DNA of 64,000 nucleotides from contig NZ_LR131273.1 of NCBI RefSeq assembly GCF_900631615.1, forward strand, positions 1,240,001 through 1,304,000, given 5' to 3'. Source of the stretch: Tsukamurella paurometabola (GTDB lineage: Bacteria; Actinomycetota; Actinomycetes; Mycobacteriales; Mycobacteriaceae). The position numbers were made by a program, and so were the translations under genes. Below, piece by piece: positions 54,081 to 62,194 of the stretch. Numbering within the stretch: position 1 is the stretch's first letter; each line of letters starts with the position of its first letter. A model generated the notes under the pieces. It was not told where the DNA came from. It worked only from the letters and a program-made list of their open reading frames with translations, and did no database searches.

Positions 54081-54086
54081 ATGGTA
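54081..54086 (-). promoter_or_regulatory. -10 element of the lipoprotein gene
   Basis: TACCAT on the minus strand, 7 nt before the ATG at 54073. Confidence 0.45.
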
Positions 54087-54186
54087 GTTGCCCAAGCGGA
54101 GTGCGGGCTCTGTACCGTCGTCGTCCCCACTCGGCGGCAGCTCCACTGCGCCACGCACCAGCAGCGGACCCGCCGACGCGGGCCGG

Positions 54187-55140
54187 CTACTTCGTCTTCG
54201 GCGCCTTGTCGATGATCCCGGTGGCCCAGCCGGCGAGCCACTGCGTGGCGGTCTTGCCGTCGAGCGACCAGTTGGCGGTCGTGCCGTAGGCGGCGTGCGA
54301 GTTCTGCGTGATGGTGGAGATCACCTGCGGCAGGCCGGTCGCCAGACCCAGGAGGCCGCCCTTCGGCTGGTTGCAGATCGGGTCGTTGGAGCCGCAGATC
54401 GTGACGACCTTGTCGTTCACGGCGCCGAACCCGCCGTCGCGCTTGCCCTGCAGGTCGACGCCCGAGAAGCTGAACCCGGCGAAGGTCACCTCGACGCCCT
54501 CGCCCGCGGGATCGGGGCCGATCGCCCGCCCCTGCCCCTGGACCCGCCGGCTGTCGGAGATCAGGCCCACGCCCAGCAGCCGCTCGGCCGCGATGGGGCC
54601 CTTACCCGCGCCGATCTGCGCGGCGATGTTGCCCGCGATGGTCGCGCCCTGGGAGAAGCCGACGAAGACGAAGCCGGTGCGCGGGCACTTGTCCTTGACC
54701 GCGGTGATCTTCGCGATCGCGCGGTCGGTGCCCTGCTGCCGCGACGCCTGGTAGGTCATCTGGCCGTCCGGCGGCACCGCGATCGGGTTGTGGAACTGGG
54801 CCGCGTAGTTCAGGGTCCAGATGTCGGCGCGGGCGTCGGCGTACCGCTTGTCCAGCGGGTTCGTCACCTGCAGCATCAACGAGCGCGGGTTGAACGTCGG
54901 CGCATCGGTCGAGTCCGTGGCCGACGACTCCCAGGTGCCCGGGAACGAGATCAGCTGCACGTCCGGGCAGTCCGCGGCCTGCGTACCCGTCGGCGGCCCG
55001 GGCGGGGTGACCTCGGGCTTGCGGATCATCGTGATGATGAGTGTGATCACGACGATGATCGCGATGACCGCAGCGATGATGACGGCGATGCCGAACACAC
55101 GCCCGGCCTTCCGCGCTCCCTGACTCTTCGTGCCTGCCAT
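54187..55140 (-). CDS. Membrane-anchored cutinase-family hydrolase (Rv3802-like), copy 1
   Basis: A 317-residue protein with an N-terminal signal anchor (residues 15-39) and an extracytoplasmic cutinase domain. The nucleophile Ser163 lies in GFSQGATIAG; CGSNDPICNQP (about 240-250) holds the catalytic Asp, and His in QNSHAAYG near 278. Cys58 and others can form the family disulfides. Rv3802c, at the same place in M. tuberculosis, is an essential phospholipase/thioesterase affecting mycolate synthesis. A second copy lies 19 nt upstream. Confidence 0.92.
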   Translation of the reverse strand: MAGTKSQGARKAGRVFGIAVIIAAVIAIIVVITLIITMIRKPEVTPPGPPTGTQAADCPDVQLISFPGTWESSATDSTDAPTFNPRSLMLQVTNPLDKRYADARADIWTLNYAAQFHNPIAVPPDGQMTYQASRQQGTDRAIAKITAVKDKCPRTGFVFVGFSQGATIAGNIAAQIGAGKGPIAAERLLGVGLISDSRRVQGQGRAIGPDPAGEGVEVTFAGFSFSGVDLQGKRDGGFGAVNDKVVTICGSNDPICNQPKGGLLGLATGLPQVISTITQNSHAAYGTTANWSLDGKTATQWLAGWATGIIDKAPKTK

Positions 55141-55159
55141 TCCTACGTGAATACCAGGG

Positions 55160-56170
55160 CTAGCTGTGGGGAGGCTTAGGCGCCTTGTCGATCACGCCCC
55201 GCGCCCAGGCCTGCAACCACTGCGTGGCCGTCTGCCCGTTCGCCGACCAGTCGGAGGTCGTGGCGTACAGCGCGTGCGAGTTCCCGGTGAGCACCTTCTG
55301 CAGCTCGGGCAGCGTGGTCGCGATGTTCCCCGCCTGGAAGATGTCCTTGGGCTGGTTGCAGATCGGGTCCCGGTTACCGCACAGCGAGACGGTACGGTCC
55401 TTGACCGCGCCGAAGCCGCCCTCGCGCTTGCCGCGCAGCGACAGGCTGCCGAAGCTGAAGCCGCCGTACGCCACCTCGACGCCCACCCCGGGCGGGTTCG
55501 GGCCCGCGGTCCGGGCGTCGCCCGGCTCGCGCCGACCGTCGGAGATGAGGCCCACACCGAGGACGTTCTCCGCGGGGATGACGCCCTTACCCGCGCCGAT
55601 CTCGGCGGCGATGTCGCCCGCGATCACGGCGCCCTGGGAGAAGCCCATCAGCACGAAGCCGGTGAGCTTGCACTTGTCGTAGACCTTCTTCATCTGCGCG
55701 ACCGACTTGTCGTAGCCCTCGGTGCGCGACTTCTCGTAGGACACCTGCCCGTCCGGCGGGATGGCGACGGGGTTCGACAGCTGCGCGACGTAGGGCGTGG
55801 TCCACACGTCGGCGCGGGAGTCGGGGAGCGCCGCCGCGAGCGGCGCGGTGACCTTGAGCATCAGCGAGTTCGGGTTGAACGTCGGCCGGTACGGATCGTC
55901 CTTCGAGGACGACTCCAGCGTGCCGGGCACCGAGATCACCTGCACGTCGGGGCAATCCGCGGGCTGCGCGGTGGGCCGCGCGGCCGTCGCCGAGGGGCTC
56001 GACGACGAGCTGTCGGGCGACACGGGCGGCAGCTCCGGGCCCGGCCGGAGCCACGTGCCCACGAGGATCGCCAGCAGCACGAGCGCGACGATCACGACGA
56101 CGCCGACGATGATCGTCACCGGCGAGAACCTGCGCCCGCCGCTCGGCTTTCCCGGCTCCTGATGCGTCAC
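55160..56170 (-). CDS. Membrane-anchored cutinase-family hydrolase (Rv3802-like), copy 2
   Basis: 336 residues from GTG 56170. A signal anchor spans residues 17-40, then a Ser/Pro/Ala-rich stalk (45-70). The cutinase domain has Ser178 (GFSQGAVIAG), Asp in CGNRDPICNQP and His in GNSHALYA. It is clearly a tandem duplicate of copy 1, with a longer stalk. Four bases separate it from the upstream lipoprotein gene, so the two cutinases and that gene form an operon. Confidence 0.92.
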   Translation of the reverse strand: MTHQEPGKPSGGRRFSPVTIIVGVVVIVALVLLAILVGTWLRPGPELPPVSPDSSSSSPSATAARPTAQPADCPDVQVISVPGTLESSSKDDPYRPTFNPNSLMLKVTAPLAAALPDSRADVWTTPYVAQLSNPVAIPPDGQVSYEKSRTEGYDKSVAQMKKVYDKCKLTGFVLMGFSQGAVIAGDIAAEIGAGKGVIPAENVLGVGLISDGRREPGDARTAGPNPPGVGVEVAYGGFSFGSLSLRGKREGGFGAVKDRTVSLCGNRDPICNQPKDIFQAGNIATTLPELQKVLTGNSHALYATTSDWSANGQTATQWLQAWARGVIDKAPKPPHS

Positions 56171-56174
56171 GAGA

Positions 56175-56615
56175 TCACTTCTTGCAGTAGGAGGCCCGCG
56201 CCTCGGCGATGAACTTCTTCGCGTTCCCGGCGGCCGCGTCCCCGTCGTACGGGCCGAGGATGCCGACCACGAAGGGCTCGAGGTTCTTGGCGTCGCGGCC
56301 CGACTTGTCGTACTCGCACGCGAACTGCGCGGCATTGATCACCACGTCGTCCGGAGCCTTCACGCCGTCCTCGCGCACCTTGGCGATGAAGTCCTTGTCC
56401 TTCTGCGTCAGGGCCGTGTTCGCGGCCGAGCTCGCGCCCGGGTAGCCCGACGGTGCCGTGGCCGAGCCGGGGGCGGTCGCGGGCAACGACGTGGGCTCGC
56501 CCTCCACGGGGGTGGTGGGCGCCTCGACCGTCGAACTGCCGCCGCACGCGACGGCACCGAGCAGCACGCCGCCCGTCATCACTGCGGCCGCGAGGGCTCC
56601 CCGAAGTCCAGCCAT
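56175..56615 (-). CDS. DUF732-like lipoprotein
   Basis: A 146-residue exported protein. The signal ends in the lipobox LGAVAC (Cys24). A Thr/Pro/Ala linker follows, then a small helical domain (about 68-146) with KDFIAKVREDGVKAPDDVVINAAQFAC and a C-terminal Cys, the two-cysteine pattern of DUF732-type proteins of mycolata. Function is unknown. It is the first gene before the cutinase pair and is likely cotranscribed. Confidence 0.75.
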   Translation of the reverse strand: MAGLRGALAAAVMTGGVLLGAVACGGSSTVEAPTTPVEGEPTSLPATAPGSATAPSGYPGASSAANTALTQKDKDFIAKVREDGVKAPDDVVINAAQFACEYDKSGRDAKNLEPFVVGILGPYDGDAAAGNAKKFIAEARASYCKK

Positions 56616-56697
56616 GTCTTCTCTCCTTGAAGTACGTCCCGCACGTGGGCGTTGCCCAGGCTACCGGCAGCGGGGAACAGCAACCCCCGGTCGGGCG

Positions 56698-58329
56698 TCA
56701 GCGTGCGGTCGCAACCCCGTTGACCAGCGCGATCACACCTCGCTCGAAGCGTTGCTCGAAGCCGCCGGGGATCGGCGTGGACTCGGCGACGGGGTAGCCG
56801 AGGCGTCCGCCCTCGTATCCCTGGCGCCCCCACTCGACGAAGATCGGGCCATTGCCCACGACCGTCGCCGGCGTCTTCGGCGACCAGTAGACCTGCCCGC
56901 CCTGGAAGCGCTGGAAGGCGCCGCCGGGCAGCTTCGTCTCGTCGCCCAGGGGCAGCCCGAGCGGCGAGCGCTCGTAGTTCAGGGCCGCGTACTTGTCGCG
57001 GATGGCGCCGCGCACCGCGTGCGCGCCGGTCTGCGGGCTCCAGTACACGGTGCCGCGCTGGAACTGCTGGTACCGCCCCTTCTTCCCCGGCAGTTCCTGC
57101 TCCGGCCCCGTCGGATGACCGAGCGGGCCGCCGGGCCCGCCGGTGCCGAGGTAGGCGCCGCCGATGGCGCCACCCACCACCTGCGCGCCGGTGTCGGCCG
57201 ACCAGAACACCTGGCCGCCGCGGAAGTCCTGCGCCCTGCCGCCCGGCACCGCGTACTCGACGGTGACGCAGGACCCGAGGCTCGGCGTCTTCGGCGCGGC
57301 CTCGCCGATCGCGCCGCCGACGCCGCAGGGCTTCGGGTTGCCGACGCCCAGCGCCGACTGCACCTGCGGCCACGCCTGACCGTTCTCGAACTGCCAGTAG
57401 GGCCAGCTGTGGTTGCCCGACGGGCGATACAGGGCGTTCGCGGGGATGCCGAGCCGGTTGAGCTCGATCGCGAAGGCCTGATTCGACGAGCGGGCGAGCA
57501 CCTCGAGCGCCATCGCCTGCAGGTCCGTGGGCGCGCCGGTGCCGCCGGATCCGTTCCCGGAGCTGAAGTACAGGCTGATGCCGCGCAGCTGTTCCGCCAG
57601 CTTGAGCGGATCGTGCTGCGCCCAGGCGGGATCCGTCGGCGGGCCGTACATGGCGTCCGCGTTGAAGCCGCCCGCGTCGCGCATGGCGATCGCGATCGAC
57701 TCGGGGGTGCCGGGCGTGCTCGTGGACAGGATGCCCGAGTAGGAACCCGCGAATCGGTACAGGCCCTTGTTGCGGGCGGCCAGGGTGAAGGCGGCGGTGC
57801 CGCCCATCGAGACGCCGGCCGCGGCGCGCGCGTCCGTGGCGCGCCAGCCCTGCTGCAGCAGCGGCGGGAGCTCCTTGGCGAGGAAGGTCTCCCACCGGTA
57901 GTTCTTGCCGTTGTCCGGCCGCTTCCAGTCGGTGTACCAACTGGACTGGCCGCCGACGGGCAGCACGACGGTGACGTTCTTGTCGCGGTAGAAGTCGGCG
58001 ACGTTCGTCTCCAGCAGCCAGCCGTTGCGGTCCTCGCGCGCCCGCATCCCGTCGAGCAGGTACAGCGTGGGGAACTTCGCCTTGGGATCGGCGTGCCAGT
58101 CCCGGGCCAGCAGCAGCTGGACCTTGATGGAGTCGTTCATCGCCGCGGAGTACACCGTGAGATCCACCTGGTGATCGCCCTGCCACACGGCCTCGGTGAT
58201 CCGGGACTTCGCGGGGGCCGGGTCGGCGTGCGCGGGTGCGGGGGGCAGGGCCGACGGTGCCGCCACGACGGTCCCCGCCGCCACGGCGCCGGCCACGAGC
58301 AACGTTCCGATTCGGCCCAGCGATGACAT
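56698..58329 (-). CDS. Antigen-85-like mycolyltransferase with C-terminal LGFP repeats
   Basis: A 543-residue secreted protein. The signal peptide ends near residue 36 (APAHA). The esterase domain covers about 45-325 with LLDGMRA, nucleophile Ser174 (GVSMGGT) and His307 (GNHSWPYW). Residues about 340-540 hold three to four LGFP repeats (PLGHP, PLGLP, RLGYP with QRFQGG-VYWSP units), which anchor proteins to the cell wall. The same combination is known in C. glutamicum Cop1 (PS1-like). It probably makes trehalose dimycolate or mycolylates arabinogalactan. Confidence 0.92.
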   Translation of the reverse strand: MSSLGRIGTLLVAGAVAAGTVVAAPSALPPAPAHADPAPAKSRITEAVWQGDHQVDLTVYSAAMNDSIKVQLLLARDWHADPKAKFPTLYLLDGMRAREDRNGWLLETNVADFYRDKNVTVVLPVGGQSSWYTDWKRPDNGKNYRWETFLAKELPPLLQQGWRATDARAAAGVSMGGTAAFTLAARNKGLYRFAGSYSGILSTSTPGTPESIAIAMRDAGGFNADAMYGPPTDPAWAQHDPLKLAEQLRGISLYFSSGNGSGGTGAPTDLQAMALEVLARSSNQAFAIELNRLGIPANALYRPSGNHSWPYWQFENGQAWPQVQSALGVGNPKPCGVGGAIGEAAPKTPSLGSCVTVEYAVPGGRAQDFRGGQVFWSADTGAQVVGGAIGGAYLGTGGPGGPLGHPTGPEQELPGKKGRYQQFQRGTVYWSPQTGAHAVRGAIRDKYAALNYERSPLGLPLGDETKLPGGAFQRFQGGQVYWSPKTPATVVGNGPIFVEWGRQGYEGGRLGYPVAESTPIPGGFEQRFERGVIALVNGVATAR

Positions 58330-58341
58330 GGGACCAGTGTT

Positions 58342-58351
58342 ACACGCGTGT
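58342..58351. promoter_or_regulatory. Palindrome upstream of the LGFP mycolyltransferase
   Basis: ACACGCGTGT, self-complementary, lies 13-22 nt before the ATG at 58329 and touches the stop codon of the upstream oxidoreductase. It may be an operator for the mycolyltransferase gene. Confidence 0.35.
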
Positions 58352-59361
58352 CATTCGCCGTCCCGGTGCCGCGCCAGGGCGAGCTGTGACGAACGCGACG
58401 GCGTGCGCGCGGTCCGCTCGACGGGGGCGCAGTCCCACCAGCGCAGCACCACCCTGCCGCGGCGGTGCCGGGTGGCCAGGCGCTCCTGCGCCTCCGCCAC
58501 CCGGTCCGGTACGAACCGTTCGATGGGGCCCACGATCTCGGGGCGGCGCAGCACCCGCCGGTTCCACCACGCGAGACGCTCGGCGACACGGGTCGCCCGC
58601 CGGACGTTGGCCTCGATGCGGTGGCGGTGCGGGAGGGTGTGGACGGTGTCGGCGCGCACCGCGACGATCGTGTCGACCGGGGCGAACCACGCGGTCAGCT
58701 CCGGTCCGAGGCCGGCGGCGTCGACGATCGCGTCGACGGGCGGCGCACCGTCGTCCCCGAGGGCCGCGGCGTCGAGCACCAGGTCGGCGCCGAGCCGCCG
58801 CAGCAGGGGCGCATCGGCGGGGCCGGCGAGGGCGATCGTGGTGAGCCCGGCCGCGCTCGCGGCGGAGACGAGGAACCGCCCGAGCGCGCCCGCGGCGCCG
58901 GTGATCGCTACGGAGCGCGCGGACGCGAGACCGTCGACGATGGACGAGGCGGTGACGCCGTTGAGCGGGATCGCGGCGGCGGCGTCGGCGGCGAGGCCGA
59001 AGGGCAGCGGCGCGGCCCGGCCCGCGTCGACGGCGACGTACTCGGCGTAGCTGCCCGCGTGCGCACCCGCACCGGGAAGGGTGAGCGCGTTGACGACGGT
59101 GCCGACGGGCAGCCGAGGAGTCCGCGAGGCGACCACCTCTCCCGCGCACTCCATGCCGAGCACCAGGCCCGGCGTCAGGTCGCCCGCGTACGCGCGCATG
59201 CGCCCGATGCGGAAGCTCACGTCGACGGGATTGACGCCGCAGTACCGGTTGCGCAGGACGACCCGGTCGGGGCCGTCGAGGGTCTTGACGTCCTCGAATG
59301 CGGTGAGGACCTCGGTGCCGCCGAAGTCGTAGACGCCGATACAGCGGCCCGCGAAGCCCAC
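58351..59361 (-). CDS. MDR-type NADPH:quinone-oxidoreductase-like enzyme
   Basis: A 336-residue medium-chain dehydrogenase/reductase lacking the catalytic zinc ligands. The GroES-like half (1-130) has CGVNPVDVSFRIG and LGMECAGEV; the NADPH motif is GAAGALGRF near 155. The quinone-reductase branch reduces C=C or C=O bonds. The C-terminus is Arg-rich. GTG 59361 directly follows the TAG of the preceding gene. It is the last gene of the ALAS-like operon and could reduce its product. Confidence 0.82.
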   Translation of the reverse strand: MGFAGRCIGVYDFGGTEVLTAFEDVKTLDGPDRVVLRNRYCGVNPVDVSFRIGRMRAYAGDLTPGLVLGMECAGEVVASRTPRLPVGTVVNALTLPGAGAHAGSYAEYVAVDAGRAAPLPFGLAADAAAAIPLNGVTASSIVDGLASARSVAITGAAGALGRFLVSAASAAGLTTIALAGPADAPLLRRLGADLVLDAAALGDDGAPPVDAIVDAAGLGPELTAWFAPVDTIVAVRADTVHTLPHRHRIEANVRRATRVAERLAWWNRRVLRRPEIVGPIERFVPDRVAEAQERLATRHRRGRVVLRWWDCAPVERTARTPSRSSQLALARHRDGE

Positions 59362-60411
59362 CTACCCCAGCCTCTCGGGGTCGAGCCGGTCGAAGACGGA
59401 CCGGGCCGGGCCGCCGCCGTAGTCCGCCGCGGACCGCGGCGCCCCCGAGATCTCGACCAGCAGGCGCTGCAGCGCGACCGCCTCGGGGAAGCGGGTGTAC
59501 CGCCGGCCGAACCTGCCGTCGAGCAGGTCTAGCCAGAATCGGACCAGTTTCGCCGTGCCGGTGGGACTCCCGTCGGCCGGCGGCGTGAAGTCCACGACAG
59601 CGGGCGGGACGCTGCCCGCGGTGGACCAGTGCCGGACGCGGTCGAAGTCCCACGCCGGGTCGTCGAACCGGATCTCGAAGTACTCCCGCTCCCCGCCACG
59701 GCCGACCGCCGTGATCTCGAAGACCCGCGAGCGGCTCGGGTGCCCGAAGCTGGAGTATCCGGTGACCACGGCGCCGCCCAGCTCGAAGGCCACCTGCACC
59801 GCCTCCGGGAGCGCGGTACCCGCTGCGGCGAAGTCGGATTCGATGACGGCGGCCGCCCGGAGCCGGACGTCACGGGCGCTGCCGCCGAGCAGGTGGATCG
59901 CGAGGTCGAGCGGGTGGATCACCTCGGACACGACGCCGACGGTGGGCCGCGGGTCGTCGAACCGGTTCTTCGCCCAGACGAAGTTGATCCGCGCGATCCG
60001 CAGGTCCGCCACGGCCACGCGTGTGCGCACGTGGTCGACGGCCGCGGAGTACCGCTCGACCGTGTTGAGCGCGAAGCCGTCCCGTTCCGCCCACGCGGCC
60101 GCCCAGCCCGCCCCGACGGCCTGGTGCGGCGCGACGAGCGGCTTCTCACTGACCACGAACCCCGGTGCGGCGGTGAGCAGATCGAGGATCACATCGTGTT
60201 GGTCGTCGTTGACGGCGTTGATCAGGAAGGCGGCGTCCCGCAGTTCGTCGGCCCGGTCGCCGGCGGCGAGGGCGGCGAGCCGGCCGACCGCGTCGCGCCC
60301 GTGCTCGCGGACCTCGACCGCCGGCGCCCCCGCGAGCCGGGCGGCGGCGTGCAGCGCCTCGCGGAGCCTGGTGCCCTCGTACCCGGTGCCGAACAGGTCG
60401 GCCCGGGTCAT
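59362..60411 (-). CDS. Gfo/Idh/MocA-like oxidoreductase
   Basis: A 349-residue protein with a short Rossmann start (LFGTGYEGTRL, a variant of GxGxxG), INAVNDDQHDVILDLL, and VSEKPLVAP near 88-96, the EKP motif typical of Gfo/Idh/MocA NAD(P) enzymes. The C-terminal half has VSEVIHPLDLAIHLLGG. The Rossmann motif is less regular than usual. Such enzymes reduce sugars, imines or keto groups. The ATG overlaps the acetyltransferase stop by four bases, so it is tightly coupled within the operon. Confidence 0.8.
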   Translation of the reverse strand: MTRADLFGTGYEGTRLREALHAAARLAGAPAVEVREHGRDAVGRLAALAAGDRADELRDAAFLINAVNDDQHDVILDLLTAAPGFVVSEKPLVAPHQAVGAGWAAAWAERDGFALNTVERYSAAVDHVRTRVAVADLRIARINFVWAKNRFDDPRPTVGVVSEVIHPLDLAIHLLGGSARDVRLRAAAVIESDFAAAGTALPEAVQVAFELGGAVVTGYSSFGHPSRSRVFEITAVGRGGEREYFEIRFDDPAWDFDRVRHWSTAGSVPPAVVDFTPPADGSPTGTAKLVRFWLDLLDGRFGRRYTRFPEAVALQRLLVEISGAPRSAADYGGGPARSVFDRLDPERLG

Positions 60412-60896
60412 CGCAACTCCTTCCGGAAGTGGGTCTCGCCGTCCTCGATGTACCCGCGGCCCCGGTAGAGGCTCTCGGCCGCCGGGGTCGACGCCAGCGC
60501 GACGGTGCGCGCTCCCCTACCCCGCAGCCACTCCTCCGCCGCCGCGGTCAGCCGCCCGGCGAGGCCGCGGCCCCGCGCCGCCGGCGCGACGAAGACGCCC
60601 TGGATCCAGCCGGATCGGCCCGTCGGGGCCGCGGGTCCCGCGAGGTGCCGGTCCACGATCGCCGTGAGCGTCCCCACCACGGCGTCGTCGACCGTGGCCA
60701 CCAGCGTGCGGGTGTCGGCGTGCACGCCCCGGAGCTCGTCGTCGAGCTGGGCGCGGTAGTGCGGCCGCCAGTCCTCGGCGCCGGCCGCCCAGTGCGCGTC
60801 CGGGTCGGACGCGAACAGTTGCTCCCGCAGCCCGACGACGGCGTCCGCGTCGCCCGGCGCGAGGGCGCGGACGGCGAGGAGACCCGCGGTGCTCAT
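60408..60896 (-). CDS. GNAT-family N-acetyltransferase
   Basis: A 162-residue acetyltransferase. The acetyl-CoA motif [17 protein letters not shown] is at about residues 107-123, preceded by the beta-strand [26 protein letters not shown] closes the fold. It would acylate an amine, perhaps the aminoketone made by the next enzyme. ATGA overlaps join it to both neighbours. Confidence 0.9.
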   Translation of the reverse strand: MSTAGLLAVRALAPGDADAVVGLREQLFASDPDAHWAAGAEDWRPHYRAQLDDELRGVHADTRTLVATVDDAVVGTLTAIVDRHLAGPAAPTGRSGWIQGVFVAPAARGRGLAGRLTAAAEEWLRGRGARTVALASTPAAESLYRGRGYIEDGETHFRKELR

Positions 60897-62128
60897 CCGA
60901 TCCCCACGTCGCGGAGGACTGTTCCGAGCGCGGTCGCGAGGTGCTCGATGTGATCGTAGGTGTGCGCCGGCGTGGCGTTGATCCGGAAGCGACTGGTCCC
61001 GGCGGGCACGGTCGGTGGGTTGATCGGCTGGACGTAGATCCGGTACTCGTCGAACAGCTTCCGCGCGGCACGGGTGCACAGGAGCGCGTCTCCGACCCGC
61101 ACCGGCAGGATGTGCGTGGTCGAGCCGGGCATCACCGTGATCCCGTGCGCCCGGAACCGCTGCCGCAGCAGCTCGGTCTTCGCCTGCAGATCGGCCCGCA
61201 GGTCGTCGGCGCCGCGCACGATCTCGACGCTGCGCCGCGCGGCGACGCACGTCGCGGGCGGGAGCGCCGTGGTGAAGATGAACCCCGGGGCGAAGGACCG
61301 GATCGCGTCGATCAGCCAGTCCCGGCCCGCGATGAAGCCGCCGATGACGCCGATCGATTTGGCGAGCGTGCCCTGCACGACGTCGATCTGGTCGAGCAGG
61401 CCCAGCGAGGCGGCGATGCCGCGGCCCTGCGGCCCGTACATCCCGATCGCGTGCACCTCGTCGAGGAAGGTGAGGGCGCCGTGCTCCTTCGCGACGGCGA
61501 GGATCTCGGCGATCGGCGCGACGTCGCCGTCCATGGAGTAGACGGACTCGAAGACCACCAGCTTCGGCACGCGCGGGTCGGCGGCACGGAGCTGCTCGCG
61601 CAGATGCCCGATATCGTTGTGGCGGAAGACGTGCCGCGCGTTCCGATTGCGCCGCACCCCGGCGATGATCGAGGCGTGGTTGAGCTCGTCACTGAAGATC
61701 TCCAGCTCCGGGTAGACCAGGCTGAGCGCCTCGATGGTGGCGTCGTTCGAGCCGTAGCCGGTGGGGAACACCAGCGCGCGCTCCTTGCCGAACCACTCGC
61801 CCAGCACGGACTCCAGCGCGATGGTCTCGCGGTTGGTGCCGCCGATGTTCCGGGACCCGCCGGCGCCCACGCCGTACTCGGCGAGCGCGGCCTGGGCAGC
61901 CGCGATGACCTCCGGGTGCTGCGCCATCGCGAGGTAGTCGTTGCTGCACCAGACCACCACGTCGGGATCGCCCGACCCGTCGGCGCCGACCGCGGCGGCG
62001 GGGAAGGCGCCCGCACGGCGATTGATGTTCGCGAACGTCCGGTACTCGCCGACGGCGCGGAGCCGGTCGAGCCTGCCGCGGGCGACGGACTCGTAGCGAT
62101 CCTGGGTCTCGAGCAGGGAAGAGGACAC
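60893..62128 (-). CDS. 5-aminolevulinate-synthase-like alpha-oxoamine synthase
   Basis: A 411-residue PLP enzyme that condenses an acyl-CoA (succinyl-CoA in true ALAS) with an amino acid (glycine) and loses CO2. Motifs match ALAS closely: [13 protein letters not shown] near 60, [12 protein letters not shown] near 88, [16 protein letters not shown] near 145, ESVYSMDGD near 194, [12 protein letters not shown] near 221 and the PLP lysine Lys257 in TLAKSIG. Actinobacteria make heme from glutamate (C5 route), so such enzymes there usually serve secondary metabolism, for example the C5N unit. Here it heads a set of tailoring enzymes and follows an efflux gene by 66 nt. Confidence 0.93.
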   Translation of the reverse strand: MSSSLLETQDRYESVARGRLDRLRAVGEYRTFANINRRAGAFPAAAVGADGSGDPDVVVWCSNDYLAMAQHPEVIAAAQAALAEYGVGAGGSRNIGGTNRETIALESVLGEWFGKERALVFPTGYGSNDATIEALSLVYPELEIFSDELNHASIIAGVRRNRNARHVFRHNDIGHLREQLRAADPRVPKLVVFESVYSMDGDVAPIAEILAVAKEHGALTFLDEVHAIGMYGPQGRGIAASLGLLDQIDVVQGTLAKSIGVIGGFIAGRDWLIDAIRSFAPGFIFTTALPPATCVAARRSVEIVRGADDLRADLQAKTELLRQRFRAHGITVMPGSTTHILPVRVGDALLCTRAARKLFDEYRIYVQPINPPTVPAGTSRFRINATPAHTYDHIEHLATALGTVLRDVGIG

Positions 62129-62194
62129 GCCGTACTCACTTTCGTCGAAGTGGTGGAGCGGGAAGAAGAGGGCGAGAGGTGCTGCGGGCGACCG

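Noticed and set aside
59362-60411. Assignment of the Gfo/Idh/MocA-like gene as a thiazolinyl imine reductase of siderophore synthesis
   Set aside because: No NRPS or salicylate genes are nearby and the sequence lacks features I could tie to that subfamily.
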